From: Chryseobacterium sp. JV274
Lineage (GTDB): Bacteria > Bacteroidota > Bacteroidia > Flavobacteriales > Weeksellaceae
NCBI RefSeq assembly: GCF_903969135.1
Contig: NZ_LR824569.1
Location: 930,001 to 994,000 of the forward strand
DNA length: 64,000 nt
Direction: 5' to 3'
Translations under genes and position numbers: made by a program
Part shown: in pieces, positions 53,188 to 61,327 of the stretch
Position numbering within the stretch: the stretch's first letter is position 1
How the letters are laid out: every line of letters starts with the position of its first letter
The notes under the pieces: generated by a model
What the model saw: the letters and a program-made list of their open reading frames with translations, nothing else
Told to the model about the DNA's origin: nothing
Databases searched by the model: none

Positions 53188-53442
53188 AAACGCAAAGGCG
53201 CAAAAGTTTATACATTTCGCCAATTTTAAGGCGCAAGAAAATCTAAGATTTTCAGCAAAGAAATATTATCAATTTCCCAGAGATCATTCCGGAGATTTAA
53301 CATTTTTTCTCATCAGAATCTGCCTAATTTGTAAAAACTGTGAGAGGTTAAGAATATGTAGTTTACAATTTTATCAAAGATAAAATCCTTGCGTCTTACA
53401 TACACATGGTTTGTAAAAATCTTAGCGCCTTTGTGTGTTCAA
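53188..53442. repeat. MITE-like degenerate repeat element
   Basis: The left end (ACGCAAAGGCGCAAAAGTTT, ~53190-53209) and the inverted right end (reverse strand of ~53420-53442: CACAAAGGCGCTAAGATTT) are imperfect inverted repeats. Inside lie further pieces with GCGCAAGAAAATC and the near-palindrome GAAAATCTAAGATTTTC. Related GCGCCTTTGCG-type sequences are common between genes in flavobacterial genomes. The ORF at 53180-53383 inside it is not considered real. Confidence 0.5.
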
Positions 53443-53501
53443 AAAAACTTCTACTTATAATTTTTTAATTTTGGGTTTGCTTCACCTTCGGTTCGCAATG
53501 A

Positions 53502-53966
53502 CTATAATTCAGTGGAATTTTGTTTATTTGGATGAAGCTTCTTCCCTATCAGATATCCCAATGAGGGCAGAATAAAAGATAATACCACCGGGAATATCAA
53601 TGAAAGGCCAGAACCCTCAAGACTAATCGTTAGAGGAAAAAGATATCCATTATAAACAATGAGCGCCAATGTAAAAATAAAACTGTCACTATTATTTGTA
53701 GAAAGAATATTAAAATGACTTCCAAACTGATCGAATAAACCGGAACAAGCGAATAAGAAAACATTCAAAAAAAACATACACAGAACGGTTCTGTAGATCA
53801 TTCCTTTTTTTGCATTCAGATATCCCGCAAAGATCAAAAAAAGAGATAAAATTCCTGAAATAAAAAAATCTACACCAGAAAAATCTGTTTCTCCGCCAGT
53901 TTTTGTAAAGAAATACATTGCATACAGAACAATATTAAGGAGATAGATTATCGTTACATAATTCAT
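53502..53966 (-). CDS. Four-helix membrane protein, unknown function
   Basis: 154 residues with about four transmembrane helices (~4-19, ~30-47, ~55-76, ~90-145 in two parts) and a short basic tail (GKKLHPNKQNS). No motif is recognised. It lies 25 bp after the lipocalin-like gene on the same strand, so the two are probably one unit. Confidence 0.55.
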   Translation of the reverse strand: MNYVTIIYLLNIVLYAMYFFTKTGGETDFSGVDFFISGILSLFLIFAGYLNAKKGMIYRTVLCMFFLNVFLFACSGLFDQFGSHFNILSTNNSDSFIFTLALIVYNGYLFPLTISLEGSGLSLIFPVVLSFILPSLGYLIGKKLHPNKQNSTEL

Positions 53967-53991
53967 TACATCAAAAGTTTACTGTTGGCTG

Positions 53992-54447
53992 TTAGTATTT
54001 TTTCTCAAGGATATCGTAGTGGATGGTGTTTACCACTTTTTCAGCAAGAGCATCTCCTTTTACTTTAATAGGATTGGGAATGTAACTTGAAAAAGTCATT
54101 GTGTTATCCTGATTAAGGGTCACTTCCACTTCTTCAAGTATATTTTGCTCATCTACATAAAACTGAATTCTGTTTTCTACGATTCTCCAAAAAGAAAGTC
54201 TTGGTTCAGATGGGCTGCAGTCACCTGTTTTCCCTTCTACATAATTATAAATGGCATATCCGTCTTCCCTGATGGCATAATTTCTCATCAGACGGCAATT
54301 ATCAAATTCTTTTACCACTTTCTTTTTATTTTCATAAAACCCGGATTCTTTCAGTTTCCAGAATCCTGTAACGTTTTCTTTCTTTAATTTCTGGGCATTC
54401 ATACAAGATACTGCCATAAGAAAAGCAAGAGAAAATATCTTCTGCAT
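53992..54447 (-). CDS. Secreted lipocalin-like protein
   Basis: 151 residues: a signal peptide (1-~18), then a beta-barrel-like pattern with GFWKLKESGFYENKKKVV near the N-terminus, two Cys that may pair (DNCRLMRNY and GDCSPSEPRLSFW) and regularly spaced strands (IQFYVDEQNILEEVEVTL). The GxWxL start resembles lipocalin-like/DUF proteins of Bacteroidota. Ligand unknown. It is followed by the membrane-protein gene. Confidence 0.65.
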   Translation of the reverse strand: MQKIFSLAFLMAVSCMNAQKLKKENVTGFWKLKESGFYENKKKVVKEFDNCRLMRNYAIREDGYAIYNYVEGKTGDCSPSEPRLSFWRIVENRIQFYVDEQNILEEVEVTLNQDNTMTFSSYIPNPIKVKGDALAEKVVNTIHYDILEKKY

Positions 54448-54504
54448 AGATAAATTTGTGTGTTTTATATGATTTTAAATGAATATACAATAATTGGAAT
54501 AAAG

Positions 54505-54570
54505 AGTTTCGGCGGGCGGCTCCGCCGCCCGCCGAAACTTAAACCCTAAACTCTAAACTTTGAATTTTAG
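54505..54570. repeat. GC-rich perfect palindrome followed by telomere-like AAACCCT units
   Basis: AGTTTCGGCGGGCGGC (54505-54520) pairs perfectly with 54524-54539 around a 3-nt loop. It is strikingly GC-rich for this genome. It is followed at once by AAACTT-AAACCCT-AAACTCT-AAACTTT (54535-54561). The hairpin lies between the minus-strand genes ending at 54581 and starting at 54447. It may be a terminator or a dispersed REP-like element. Confidence 0.65.
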
Positions 54571-54580
54571 AATCCAGGCT

Positions 54581-56602
54581 CTATTTAAATTTCTTCTTAA
54601 AACTGAATTTAAGTCTATTCATCAGCCCTGGTTCTATGATGTCAATTCCAATTCCAAAATTGCTGTCTGCAATGGTATGATGGTCTGTTCTGAACTTTTC
54701 AAACTCACTTTGCGGAATTTCAAGATTGATCAGAGGGTTGTATTCGATGTATACACTTGCCCCGTTCTTGCTTACTTTTTTACGGCTTTTATAGTCAAAA
54801 TACGGATTGGCAATGGTGCATTCCTGAACCGTATATTTTTCTTCGGTATCAATCTTCTGATCTGTATAGAGATTAATTTCATACTTTTCGGTATCGAAAT
54901 TATGCCAGAACGATAAATCTTTATGCATAAAATCTCTTGCACTTGCCTTCACAACATTTCTGTCAAAATACATAAGGAAACGGTTGTTCTGTGGATCTAC
55001 ATAGTAAGGATTCTCAATGATAGCGGTATATTGAATCTTCACTTCATTCAGTCTTTTATCATCACTTATCACATCAATGGCTGCATCTTTGAATACATTC
55101 CGTACATCTGTACCATTTCTGTCACTCGAATAATTTAAGCCATAGAAAAGGAAACTGTTCCAGCTGTCTATAATTTCCCTTTTGTTGGTGCTTTTAAAAT
55201 ACCTTCTCATGGCATTGGCCCTGCTTCCTTTGTAAGTTGTTGACAGAGTAAATTTTCCGACAGTCCCCTGTACATTAAAATCTACTTTTTCGTCAATACA
55301 GAAATAAGGAAATTGATAAGGTTTTCTTATCTGGAGCTCCTGATCTTTTTTCACTTCCAGATAATGCATAAAATACATGAATCCTCTGTTTTCAATCAGT
55401 CCGAATTCATCACGAATCGTAGCATCAATAAAGTATTCCTGATCTTTATAATTCACTTTTACGACAACATGATTGAAGTTTAACAGTGATGGAAGGTAAT
55501 ATTTGATATAATAATCTGTATTGAAATTCACCAGTACAACAGAAGCATCCACTCCAATATAATCAAGGATCACTTTTAATAAAACTGATTTCGCTTTACA
55601 GTCTCCCTGCTTATTTTCATAGGTTACAGACGGTGCTTGCGGCTTATGTCCATTCATTTCATCCGCATTGAAGATATAATAGATATGGTTCTGAACATAT
55701 TCTATAGCAAACTGAAGCTTTTCACCATGATCGGCAATAGCATCCAGCTTTTCAATCAGGTTCGGCGCAAAATCCTTCAAGGAAGAGCTATTGAAAATCT
55801 CCTCATAAAGAGGCACAATATAATTGGAAAGGTCTTTCCAGCTGCTTTCGGTAGCAAAGTCCACATAAGGAAAAATTTCTCTTCCGGAATCTACAGGATT
55901 AATATAATTCTGTTCTTCTATCACAAACCTCTCCCCTTTTTTCAGATGCTTCGTTTCCGGTTCCAGAACATCTCCCTGCTCATCTCTGAAAAATGTCTTT
56001 TTATAGGCAATCGTCTGCTCACGTTCATTGATAAAAGTAAATTTAAAATTGCCATAGGCCCAGTAATTATCCGGACTTACCCATACATATTTTGAGAATT
56101 CCTTTCTTAGGAAATCCCGGTCTGTAAATGCTTTAATCCTTGAATCTTCTAAAATTAATACATCATACAGCCTGAGATCTTTAATCGTAATATTGATCTT
56201 TTTATTACTGCTCAAAACTCCGCCGCTGCTCTGGTTTTCGCTGTCAAGAACTTTAATATTCGTATCCGGAATTTTATCTATCAGTACTCCATCTCTCAAA
56301 ACACTGATCCTGTGAATCTGATAGACTTCATTTTCCTCCACAATGACATCAGACACAGAAGCTCGTTCCAGATTTCCCGGCTCGTTCAGAGTATAAGCCA
56401 TGCAGACATATTCACTGTTTTCCGTATTGCTCGTGTAATATTTTTTGTCTAAAAAGTAGCAGTAATCACGGCCTTCATCAATTTGTTTTTTAGCAAATTC
56501 GGAGTCTTTGATTCTGTTTTTTATTTCCTCATCTCCAATATTTCCTGCCCACATTTCAGGTTTTTGAATCCTGTAATTTTCAACTTGCATTTGATTTTCC
56601 AT
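54581..56602 (-). CDS. DUF3857 and transglutaminase-like protein
   Basis: 673 residues. The N-terminal ~260 residues fit DUF3857 (beta-sandwich before transglutaminase in Bacteroidota). A transglutaminase-like core follows with QGDCKAKSVLLK (Cys335), FNHVVVKVNY (His378) and FIDATIRDEFG (Asp393), an intact Cys-His-Asp triad. The last ~230 residues are beta-rich. Unusually, there is no signal peptide (MENQMQVENYRIQKPEMWAG), so either the start is different or it is cytoplasmic. Likely an amidase or protease-like role; substrate unknown. Monocistronic. Confidence 0.85.
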   Translation of the reverse strand: MENQMQVENYRIQKPEMWAGNIGDEEIKNRIKDSEFAKKQIDEGRDYCYFLDKKYYTSNTENSEYVCMAYTLNEPGNLERASVSDVIVEENEVYQIHRISVLRDGVLIDKIPDTNIKVLDSENQSSGGVLSSNKKINITIKDLRLYDVLILEDSRIKAFTDRDFLRKEFSKYVWVSPDNYWAYGNFKFTFINEREQTIAYKKTFFRDEQGDVLEPETKHLKKGERFVIEEQNYINPVDSGREIFPYVDFATESSWKDLSNYIVPLYEEIFNSSSLKDFAPNLIEKLDAIADHGEKLQFAIEYVQNHIYYIFNADEMNGHKPQAPSVTYENKQGDCKAKSVLLKVILDYIGVDASVVLVNFNTDYYIKYYLPSLLNFNHVVVKVNYKDQEYFIDATIRDEFGLIENRGFMYFMHYLEVKKDQELQIRKPYQFPYFCIDEKVDFNVQGTVGKFTLSTTYKGSRANAMRRYFKSTNKREIIDSWNSFLFYGLNYSSDRNGTDVRNVFKDAAIDVISDDKRLNEVKIQYTAIIENPYYVDPQNNRFLMYFDRNVVKASARDFMHKDLSFWHNFDTEKYEINLYTDQKIDTEEKYTVQECTIANPYFDYKSRKKVSKNGASVYIEYNPLINLEIPQSEFEKFRTDHHTIADSNFGIGIDIIEPGLMNRLKFSFKKKFK

Positions 56603-56751
56603 ATTTATTGTAAGAATTATGTTTTGCGGTTAGTGTTTAAGAACTTCAAATTAAATGATTAAAAAAATAAAAAGCAATAGCAGAAGTACTACAAATTCAG
56701 GAAAGCCAAGTTCGGCATGGTAATTGCGAAGTATGGGGAAAAATCAAGTTT

Positions 56752-57366
56752 ATGAAAAGTATCGCAACAATTCTAAAAGGGGCAGCACCCGCATTAGCAT
56801 TATTTGCAATGACGCAATGTACAACCACAGCCAATGCATCCACAGGCGATGAAGCCACCTTCATCGTAGGACCACAAACAGCAGACTGTACCGGCGTAGC
56901 TCCTATGAAATGTCTGCAGGTAAAAGAAAATGCTTCCGGAAACTGGACCAATTTCTACAGCAATATTGAAGGATTTACCTATGAACCGGGATATGAATAT
57001 GTTTTAAAAGTAAAAACTGAAAAAATTGCCAATCCTCCAGCTGACGGATCATCCATAAAATACACCTTGGTAAAGCAGGTTTCTAAAACGAAAAAGAAAG
57101 AAATGGCATCCAATGAAAAAACACTTATCGTAGGCCCACAAACCGTAGACTGTTCTGCAGGAGCAGGCCGTATGAAGTGTATGCAGGTAAAAGAAAATGC
57201 TTCTGAAAGCTGGACCAATTTCTACAGCAATATTGAAGGATTTACCTATGAACCAGGTTACGAATATGTTTTAAAAGTAAAAACTGAAAAAATAGCAAAT
57301 CCACCGGCTGACGCTTCTTCCATAAAATACACATTGATAGAACAGGTTTCTAAAACGAAAAAATAA
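56752..57366 (+). CDS. Secreted protein with two tandem DUF4377-like domains
   Basis: 204 residues. A hydrophobic N-terminal signal (to ~29, with MTQCTTTANA giving a possible lipid-modified Cys) precedes two nearly identical ~85-residue domains: VGPQTADCTGVAPMKCLQVK with WTNFYSNIEGFTYEPGYEYV in the first, and VGPQTVDC, MKCMQVK and the same core in the second. The 267-bp nucleotide repeat unit (offset 56917 to 57184) shows recent in-frame duplication. Each domain has two Cys. DUF4377 is of unknown function. Own terminator at 57375. Confidence 0.82.
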   Translation: MKSIATILKGAAPALALFAMTQCTTTANASTGDEATFIVGPQTADCTGVAPMKCLQVKENASGNWTNFYSNIEGFTYEPGYEYVLKVKTEKIANPPADGSSIKYTLVKQVSKTKKKEMASNEKTLIVGPQTVDCSAGAGRMKCMQVKENASESWTNFYSNIEGFTYEPGYEYVLKVKTEKIANPPADASSIKYTLIEQVSKTKK

Positions 57367-57374
57367 TAAAAAAA

Positions 57375-57403
57375 GCTTCTGAAAATTTCAGAAGCCTTTT
57401 TGT
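57375..57403 (+). terminator. Intrinsic terminator after the DUF4377 gene
   Basis: GCTTCTGAAA (57375-57384) pairs with TTTCAGAAGC (57386-57395), followed by CTTTTTGTTTT. Confidence 0.88.
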
Positions 57404-57498
57404 TTTATGAAGGAAATGAAGTCTGAAGTTATTTTTGACAATAAAGGAAAATTCTCCAAGGATTCATCTTTTAAGTATTCATACTCTTTTTCCCTATT

Positions 57499-58437
57499 TT
57501 AAAATCCACTCTCTTTTTGAGGTGGATCCGGGTATTTACCTTTAGCTGCCTCACCTACCGTATTTGCAGTAGTCATAGCTACTACAAGATCATTCAACAT
57601 GCTGCTGGCTGCTGTAGGTGAATTGGGAAGAAGAACCAGGTTGCTTCTGTTACTTGCTCCTATGGAATGCAATGTATCATAATGCTGTGTCACTACGATA
57701 AGTGCTGATGCTTCGTGTGAATTGATTTCTACATTATTCAGCATCCTTACAGACTCTTCAAGACCCTTTGCAATTTCTCTTCTTTGGTCTGCAATCCCTT
57801 GTCCCTGAAGTTTTTTAGATTCTGCTTCTGCTTTTGCAACGGCTACAATTCGGATTCTTTGTGCTTCGGATTCATATTCTGCAGCAGTTTTTTCTCTTTC
57901 CGCCGCATTGATTCTATTCATCGCATGTTTTACCTGTTCATCCGGATCAATATCAGTAACCAAAGCTTTGATAATATCATATCCATAGCTGTTCATAGCC
58001 TCCTGAAGCTCACTTTTTACTGCAATCGCCACATCATCTTTTCTTACAAAAACATCATCCAGTTTCAATTTCGGAACTTCTGCTCTTACCACATCAAAAA
58101 CAAATGAAGTAATTTGATTTTCAGGATTTTCCAAACGATAATAAGCATCTCCAACCTGATTTCTGATCACCTGATACTGAACAGAAATTTTCATTTTGAT
58201 GAAAACGTTGTCTAATGTTTTAGTATCAATCATTACATCCAGCTGCTGAATTCTCAGGTTCAGTCTTTTCGCAATCTGATCTATGATTGGCAGCTTAAGA
58301 TGGAGACCGGAATGTTTTACTGCCCGGAACTTTCCAAAACGTTCAATAATCGCTGCGGTCTCCTGCTTAACTACAAAGAACGAAGCGAATAAAATGATTA
58401 GCCCGAAGAAAATAACGGGCGCTAAATATATTCCCAT
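57499..58437 (-). CDS. SPFH/Band 7 (stomatin-like) membrane protein
   Basis: 312 residues. One N-terminal membrane helix (~4-22) is followed by the Band 7 domain (~25-200: VVKQETAAIIERFGKFRAVK, SGLHLKLPIIDQIAKRLNLR, then AMNRINAAEREKTAAEYESE), a coiled-coil helix rich in Ala/Glu and a Ser/Thr/Pro tail (SIGASNRSNLVLLPNSPTAA). This matches the HflC/QmcA-like stomatin group, which forms membrane microdomains and modulates proteases or channels. It stands alone, without an NfeD partner next to it. Confidence 0.92.
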   Translation of the reverse strand: MGIYLAPVIFFGLIILFASFFVVKQETAAIIERFGKFRAVKHSGLHLKLPIIDQIAKRLNLRIQQLDVMIDTKTLDNVFIKMKISVQYQVIRNQVGDAYYRLENPENQITSFVFDVVRAEVPKLKLDDVFVRKDDVAIAVKSELQEAMNSYGYDIIKALVTDIDPDEQVKHAMNRINAAEREKTAAEYESEAQRIRIVAVAKAEAESKKLQGQGIADQRREIAKGLEESVRMLNNVEINSHEASALIVVTQHYDTLHSIGASNRSNLVLLPNSPTAASSMLNDLVVAMTTANTVGEAAKGKYPDPPQKESGF

Positions 58438-58607
58438 AGCTTTTAATTTTTTAATAGGTCGTAATAAATCCTGTTTTGTTAAAACATTTTTATTGGTGTT
58501 TGCTTAAATATATGAAAAATAAATCTAAGGTTTAATACAATATCTCCTAATAATCAAGCCCAAGAATGATTGATTATTTTTAAACTAAAATTATCCTGAA
58601 AAAAACT

Positions 58608-58615
58608 TACTTTTG
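58608..58615 (+). promoter_or_regulatory. -7 element of the Crp/Fnr-type gene
   Basis: TACTTTTG matches TAnnTTTG, 18 bp before the ATG at 58633. The transcript would have a leader of about 10 nt. Confidence 0.45.
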
Positions 58616-58632
58616 AATATTCATTGCATATC

Positions 58633-59205
58633 ATGGTCAATTCTAAAGAAATATTAAAGGATCACATCTCTAAATTCACTTCTCTTACTGAAGAACAACT
58701 TGACTATGTTTTTGAACATTTTAATCTGATTACTTTAAAAAAAGGGCAAAGCCTTATCTCGGAAGGTGATTTCGTAAATCATGAATATTTCGTTCTGGAA
58801 GGCTGTCTGAAAGCTTTTTATCTTAATGACAGCATGAAAATGTTTATTCTCCAGTTTGCTATGCCGACCTGGTGGGTGACAGATTTTGATGCACTTTACA
58901 GTAAAACCAGGGCTACTATTAACGTAGACTGCATTACGAACGCTACTATTCTTTCTATTTCCAACGAAGACAGGGAAAAAATCTGCAATGAAATTCATGA
59001 AGTTGAACATTTTTTCAGATGGAGAACCAACAAAGGATATGTAGCAGCACAAAAACGTCTGCTTTCTTTCATGAATAATGATGCTAAATTCCGGTATGAG
59101 GAACTTTTGGCCATGTATCCCCAACTGTACAATCTGGTCCCTAAACACCTGATTGCATCTTATCTTGGAGTAACCAGGGAAACCCTGAGCAGACTTCATC
59201 AATAA
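58633..59205 (+). CDS. Crp/Fnr-family transcriptional regulator
   Basis: 190 residues from the ATG at 58633; an earlier TTG at 58624 is less likely because the -7 box at 58608-58615 is so close. The N-terminal cNMP-binding fold (ITLKKGQSLISEGDFVNHEY, FVLEGCLKAFYL) lacks the residues for cAMP binding. The C-terminal winged HTH ends HLIASYLGVTRETLSRLHQ. This is the flavobacterial group that often controls neighbouring stress genes. It lies 107 bp upstream of the YceI/tautomerase/SDR operon on the same strand, a likely target. Confidence 0.88.
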   Translation: MVNSKEILKDHISKFTSLTEEQLDYVFEHFNLITLKKGQSLISEGDFVNHEYFVLEGCLKAFYLNDSMKMFILQFAMPTWWVTDFDALYSKTRATINVDCITNATILSISNEDREKICNEIHEVEHFFRWRTNKGYVAAQKRLLSFMNNDAKFRYEELLAMYPQLYNLVPKHLIASYLGVTRETLSRLHQ

Positions 59206-59312
59206 ACAACACCCTTACCTCGTCTATCCTCTCTTCTATTTTGTGAGGTACATCACGTAACTTTTTCTTTCAACCGGCTGAACTTTGTGTCATTAATTAA
59301 ACCCAAATAAAA

Positions 59313-59846
59313 ATGGACACAAAAAATTTCAAAGTCAATAATGAAAACAGTACGATCGACTGGATCGGAAGAAAAGTAACCGGAGCTCACAACGGAACAA
59401 TCGGTGTAAAAGATGGAAACTTCAGATTTGAAGATGGAAAACCTGTATCTGGAAAATTTGTCATTGATACCCGTGCTATCAAAATCCTTGATATCGAGGA
59501 TGCTGAAACCAATGCTCAGTTTGCAGGCCACCTTACCTCTGACGATTTCTTTAATTCTGATCAGTTTCCTGAAGCTCTTTTTGAAATCACTCATGCTGAA
59601 CCTGGTGATCAGAATCTGTATAACGTAACCGGAGATCTTACCATAAAAGGGATTACTCATTCTATCAACACAAGTCTGCAGATTGTAACAACGGATAATA
59701 CGGCTGTTTTAGATGCTAAAATTGTAGTCGACAGAACGAAATTCAATATCAAATTCAGATCCTCCAATTTCTTTACCAATCTTGGTGATACGCTGATCTA
59801 CAACAATTTTGATTTACATATTCATCTTGTTGCAGAAGCTTACTAA
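59313..59846 (+). CDS. YceI-family protein without signal peptide
   Basis: 177 residues, a full-length YceI lipid-binding beta-barrel: STIDWIGRKVTGAHNGTIGV, GNFRFEDGKPVSGKFVIDTR, SDDFFNSDQFPEALFEITHA and DLTIKGITHSINTSLQI. No export signal, so it should be cytoplasmic, as in several Bacteroidota stress operons. YceI proteins bind polyisoprenoid or lipid-like ligands. It is the first gene of a five-gene operon, 107 bp after the Crp-type regulator. Confidence 0.92.
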   Translation: MDTKNFKVNNENSTIDWIGRKVTGAHNGTIGVKDGNFRFEDGKPVSGKFVIDTRAIKILDIEDAETNAQFAGHLTSDDFFNSDQFPEALFEITHAEPGDQNLYNVTGDLTIKGITHSINTSLQIVTTDNTAVLDAKIVVDRTKFNIKFRSSNFFTNLGDTLIYNNFDLHIHLVAEAY

Positions 59847-59885
59847 CAGAACTTAAAGATTATTTAACCTTAAAAATTTACCATC

Positions 59886-60104
59886 ATGCCATTCATAAAA
59901 GTAGATGTGCTTCGCGAAGATCTTAACCGCGAAACGAAACAACAATTAATCAGAAAAATAAGTGAAGCTGTAACTTCAGTTTTGAATAAGGATCCTCATT
60001 TGACCCATATTGTGATCAACGAAATCGAAGATGATAACTGGGGATATGCCGGAGAACAGGTTTCAGTATTAAAAGAACAAGGATTTTCAACAGAAAAAAA
60101 ATAA
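59886..60104 (+). CDS. 4-oxalocrotonate tautomerase-like protein
   Basis: 72 residues. Begins MPFIKVDVLREDLNRETKQQ; the Pro at position 2 becomes the catalytic N-terminal Pro1 after Met removal. The length and the helix plus two-strand pattern match the small tautomerase subunits that form hexamers. Acts on enol/keto acids; the substrate here is unknown. It sits between YceI and SDR genes, 39 and 7 bp away. Confidence 0.9.
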   Translation: MPFIKVDVLREDLNRETKQQLIRKISEAVTSVLNKDPHLTHIVINEIEDDNWGYAGEQVSVLKEQGFSTEKK

Positions 60105-60111
60105 ACATAAA

Positions 60112-60846
60112 ATGAAAAAGCAAACGATAATTGTAACAGGAGCCTCTTCAGGGATAGGATTGGAAACAGCCCGTTATTTCTTAGACAGAGGTGATAATGT
60201 AATCATCAATTCACAAACAGCATCTAAATTAGAGGAAGTTTACCATGAACTGGGAGCCGGAGAAAATCTGGCGATGGTTGCCGGAAATGTATCCGAGAAA
60301 ACAACAGGAGAAGCCTTGGTAAAAACAGCACTTGAAAGATTTGGATCAATTGACGTTCTGATCAACAATGCGGGAATTTACGAGAACAAACCTTTTCTGG
60401 AAGTCACTGAAGACTATCTGGACCGTTTTTTAACAACCAATCTAAAAGGAACATTCTTTACAACACAGGCTGTCATTCCTCAAATGATCAAACAAAAAGA
60501 CGGTGTTGTGATCAATGTAGGAACTCCATTAGTATATCATGCGATTGCACCGTCTCCTTCTACAGCGCCTATTTCAAGCAAAGGAGCTATTCATGCACTG
60601 ACTTTGCAGCTGGCTGCAGAGTTTGGAAAAGAAAATATCAGGGTAAATACGGTCGCTCCGGGCTTGATCAGAACACCGATGCATGGTGCAGGTCTTGATA
60701 ACAATGCCGGAATGCACCTCATCAACCGTATCGGGGAGCCGGAAGAATTAGCTCAGATGATTCATGCGATTGCTAAAAACAAATTAATTTCCGGAGCCAT
60801 CATCAATGTTGACGGGGGAATGGGTGCCGGACATCATTTATTATGA
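60112..60846 (+). CDS. SDR-family protein lacking the usual catalytic Tyr
   Basis: 244 residues. The cofactor motif TGASSGIG (9-16) and NNAG (85-88) are intact. In the catalytic region (NVGTPLVYHAIAPSPSTAPI, then SSKGAIHAL) Lys157 is present, but the residue four before it is Pro153 rather than Tyr, and the Ser site reads Thr138/Leu. Tyr142 is the only nearby Tyr. The C-terminus (ISGAIINVDGGMGAG) is normal. It may use another residue, or bind without catalysis. Overlaps the next gene by 4 bp. Confidence 0.88.
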   Translation: MKKQTIIVTGASSGIGLETARYFLDRGDNVIINSQTASKLEEVYHELGAGENLAMVAGNVSEKTTGEALVKTALERFGSIDVLINNAGIYENKPFLEVTEDYLDRFLTTNLKGTFFTTQAVIPQMIKQKDGVVINVGTPLVYHAIAPSPSTAPISSKGAIHALTLQLAAEFGKENIRVNTVAPGLIRTPMHGAGLDNNAGMHLINRIGEPEELAQMIHAIAKNKLISGAIINVDGGMGAGHHLL

Positions 60847-61295
60847 AACTATCATTAATTATAGCATGGCTGCTCAGTTTTCCATTGAGCGGCCATGCAC
60901 AAAATGTAAAGAATATGAAAACCAACCCAACACCAGAAACTGAAATAAGAAACGTCATTGAAAATTATTATTTCAAAGGAATTTATGAAGGGAATACAGA
61001 CCTTCTTAGAAAAGCCTTCTATAAAGGAGCTTTGCTTTTCGGAGATGTAGATGGAGTTCCCTATTTCAAAACTGCGGATCAATATATTGAGGGAGTCGGA
61101 AACCGTGTAAGTCCGGAAAAATCCGGAAAAGATTTTAAAGCTGAAATCCTTTCTACTGACATCATTAATTCGATTGCTACAGTGAAATTAAATGTAAGAA
61201 TGTATGATTTTAATTATTATAATTTCATAACTTTCAATAAGATAGACGGAAAATGGCTCATCGTTAATAAGACATTGACCAATGTACACCCTTAA
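60843..61295 (+). CDS. Exported NTF2-like (lumazine-binding/SnoaL) protein
   Basis: 150 residues: a signal peptide (1-~19), then a cone-shaped NTF2-like fold (EIRNVIENYYFKGIYEGNTD, LLRKAFYKGALLFG, ATVKLNVRMYDFNYYNFITF, GKWLIVNKTL). This matches the putative lumazine-binding family (PF12893). Its ATG overlaps the SDR stop by 4 bp. It is the only clearly exported member of the operon. Confidence 0.85.
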   Translation: MKLSLIIAWLLSFPLSGHAQNVKNMKTNPTPETEIRNVIENYYFKGIYEGNTDLLRKAFYKGALLFGDVDGVPYFKTADQYIEGVGNRVSPEKSGKDFKAEILSTDIINSIATVKLNVRMYDFNYYNFITFNKIDGKWLIVNKTLTNVHP

Positions 61296-61327
61296 TTCAA
61301 GTTTTTTAATTAAAAATCAACAAAATC

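Noticed and set aside
53180..53383. 67-residue plus-strand ORF
   Set aside because: Lies inside the MITE-like repeat; the protein is a translation of repeat sequence with no domain logic.
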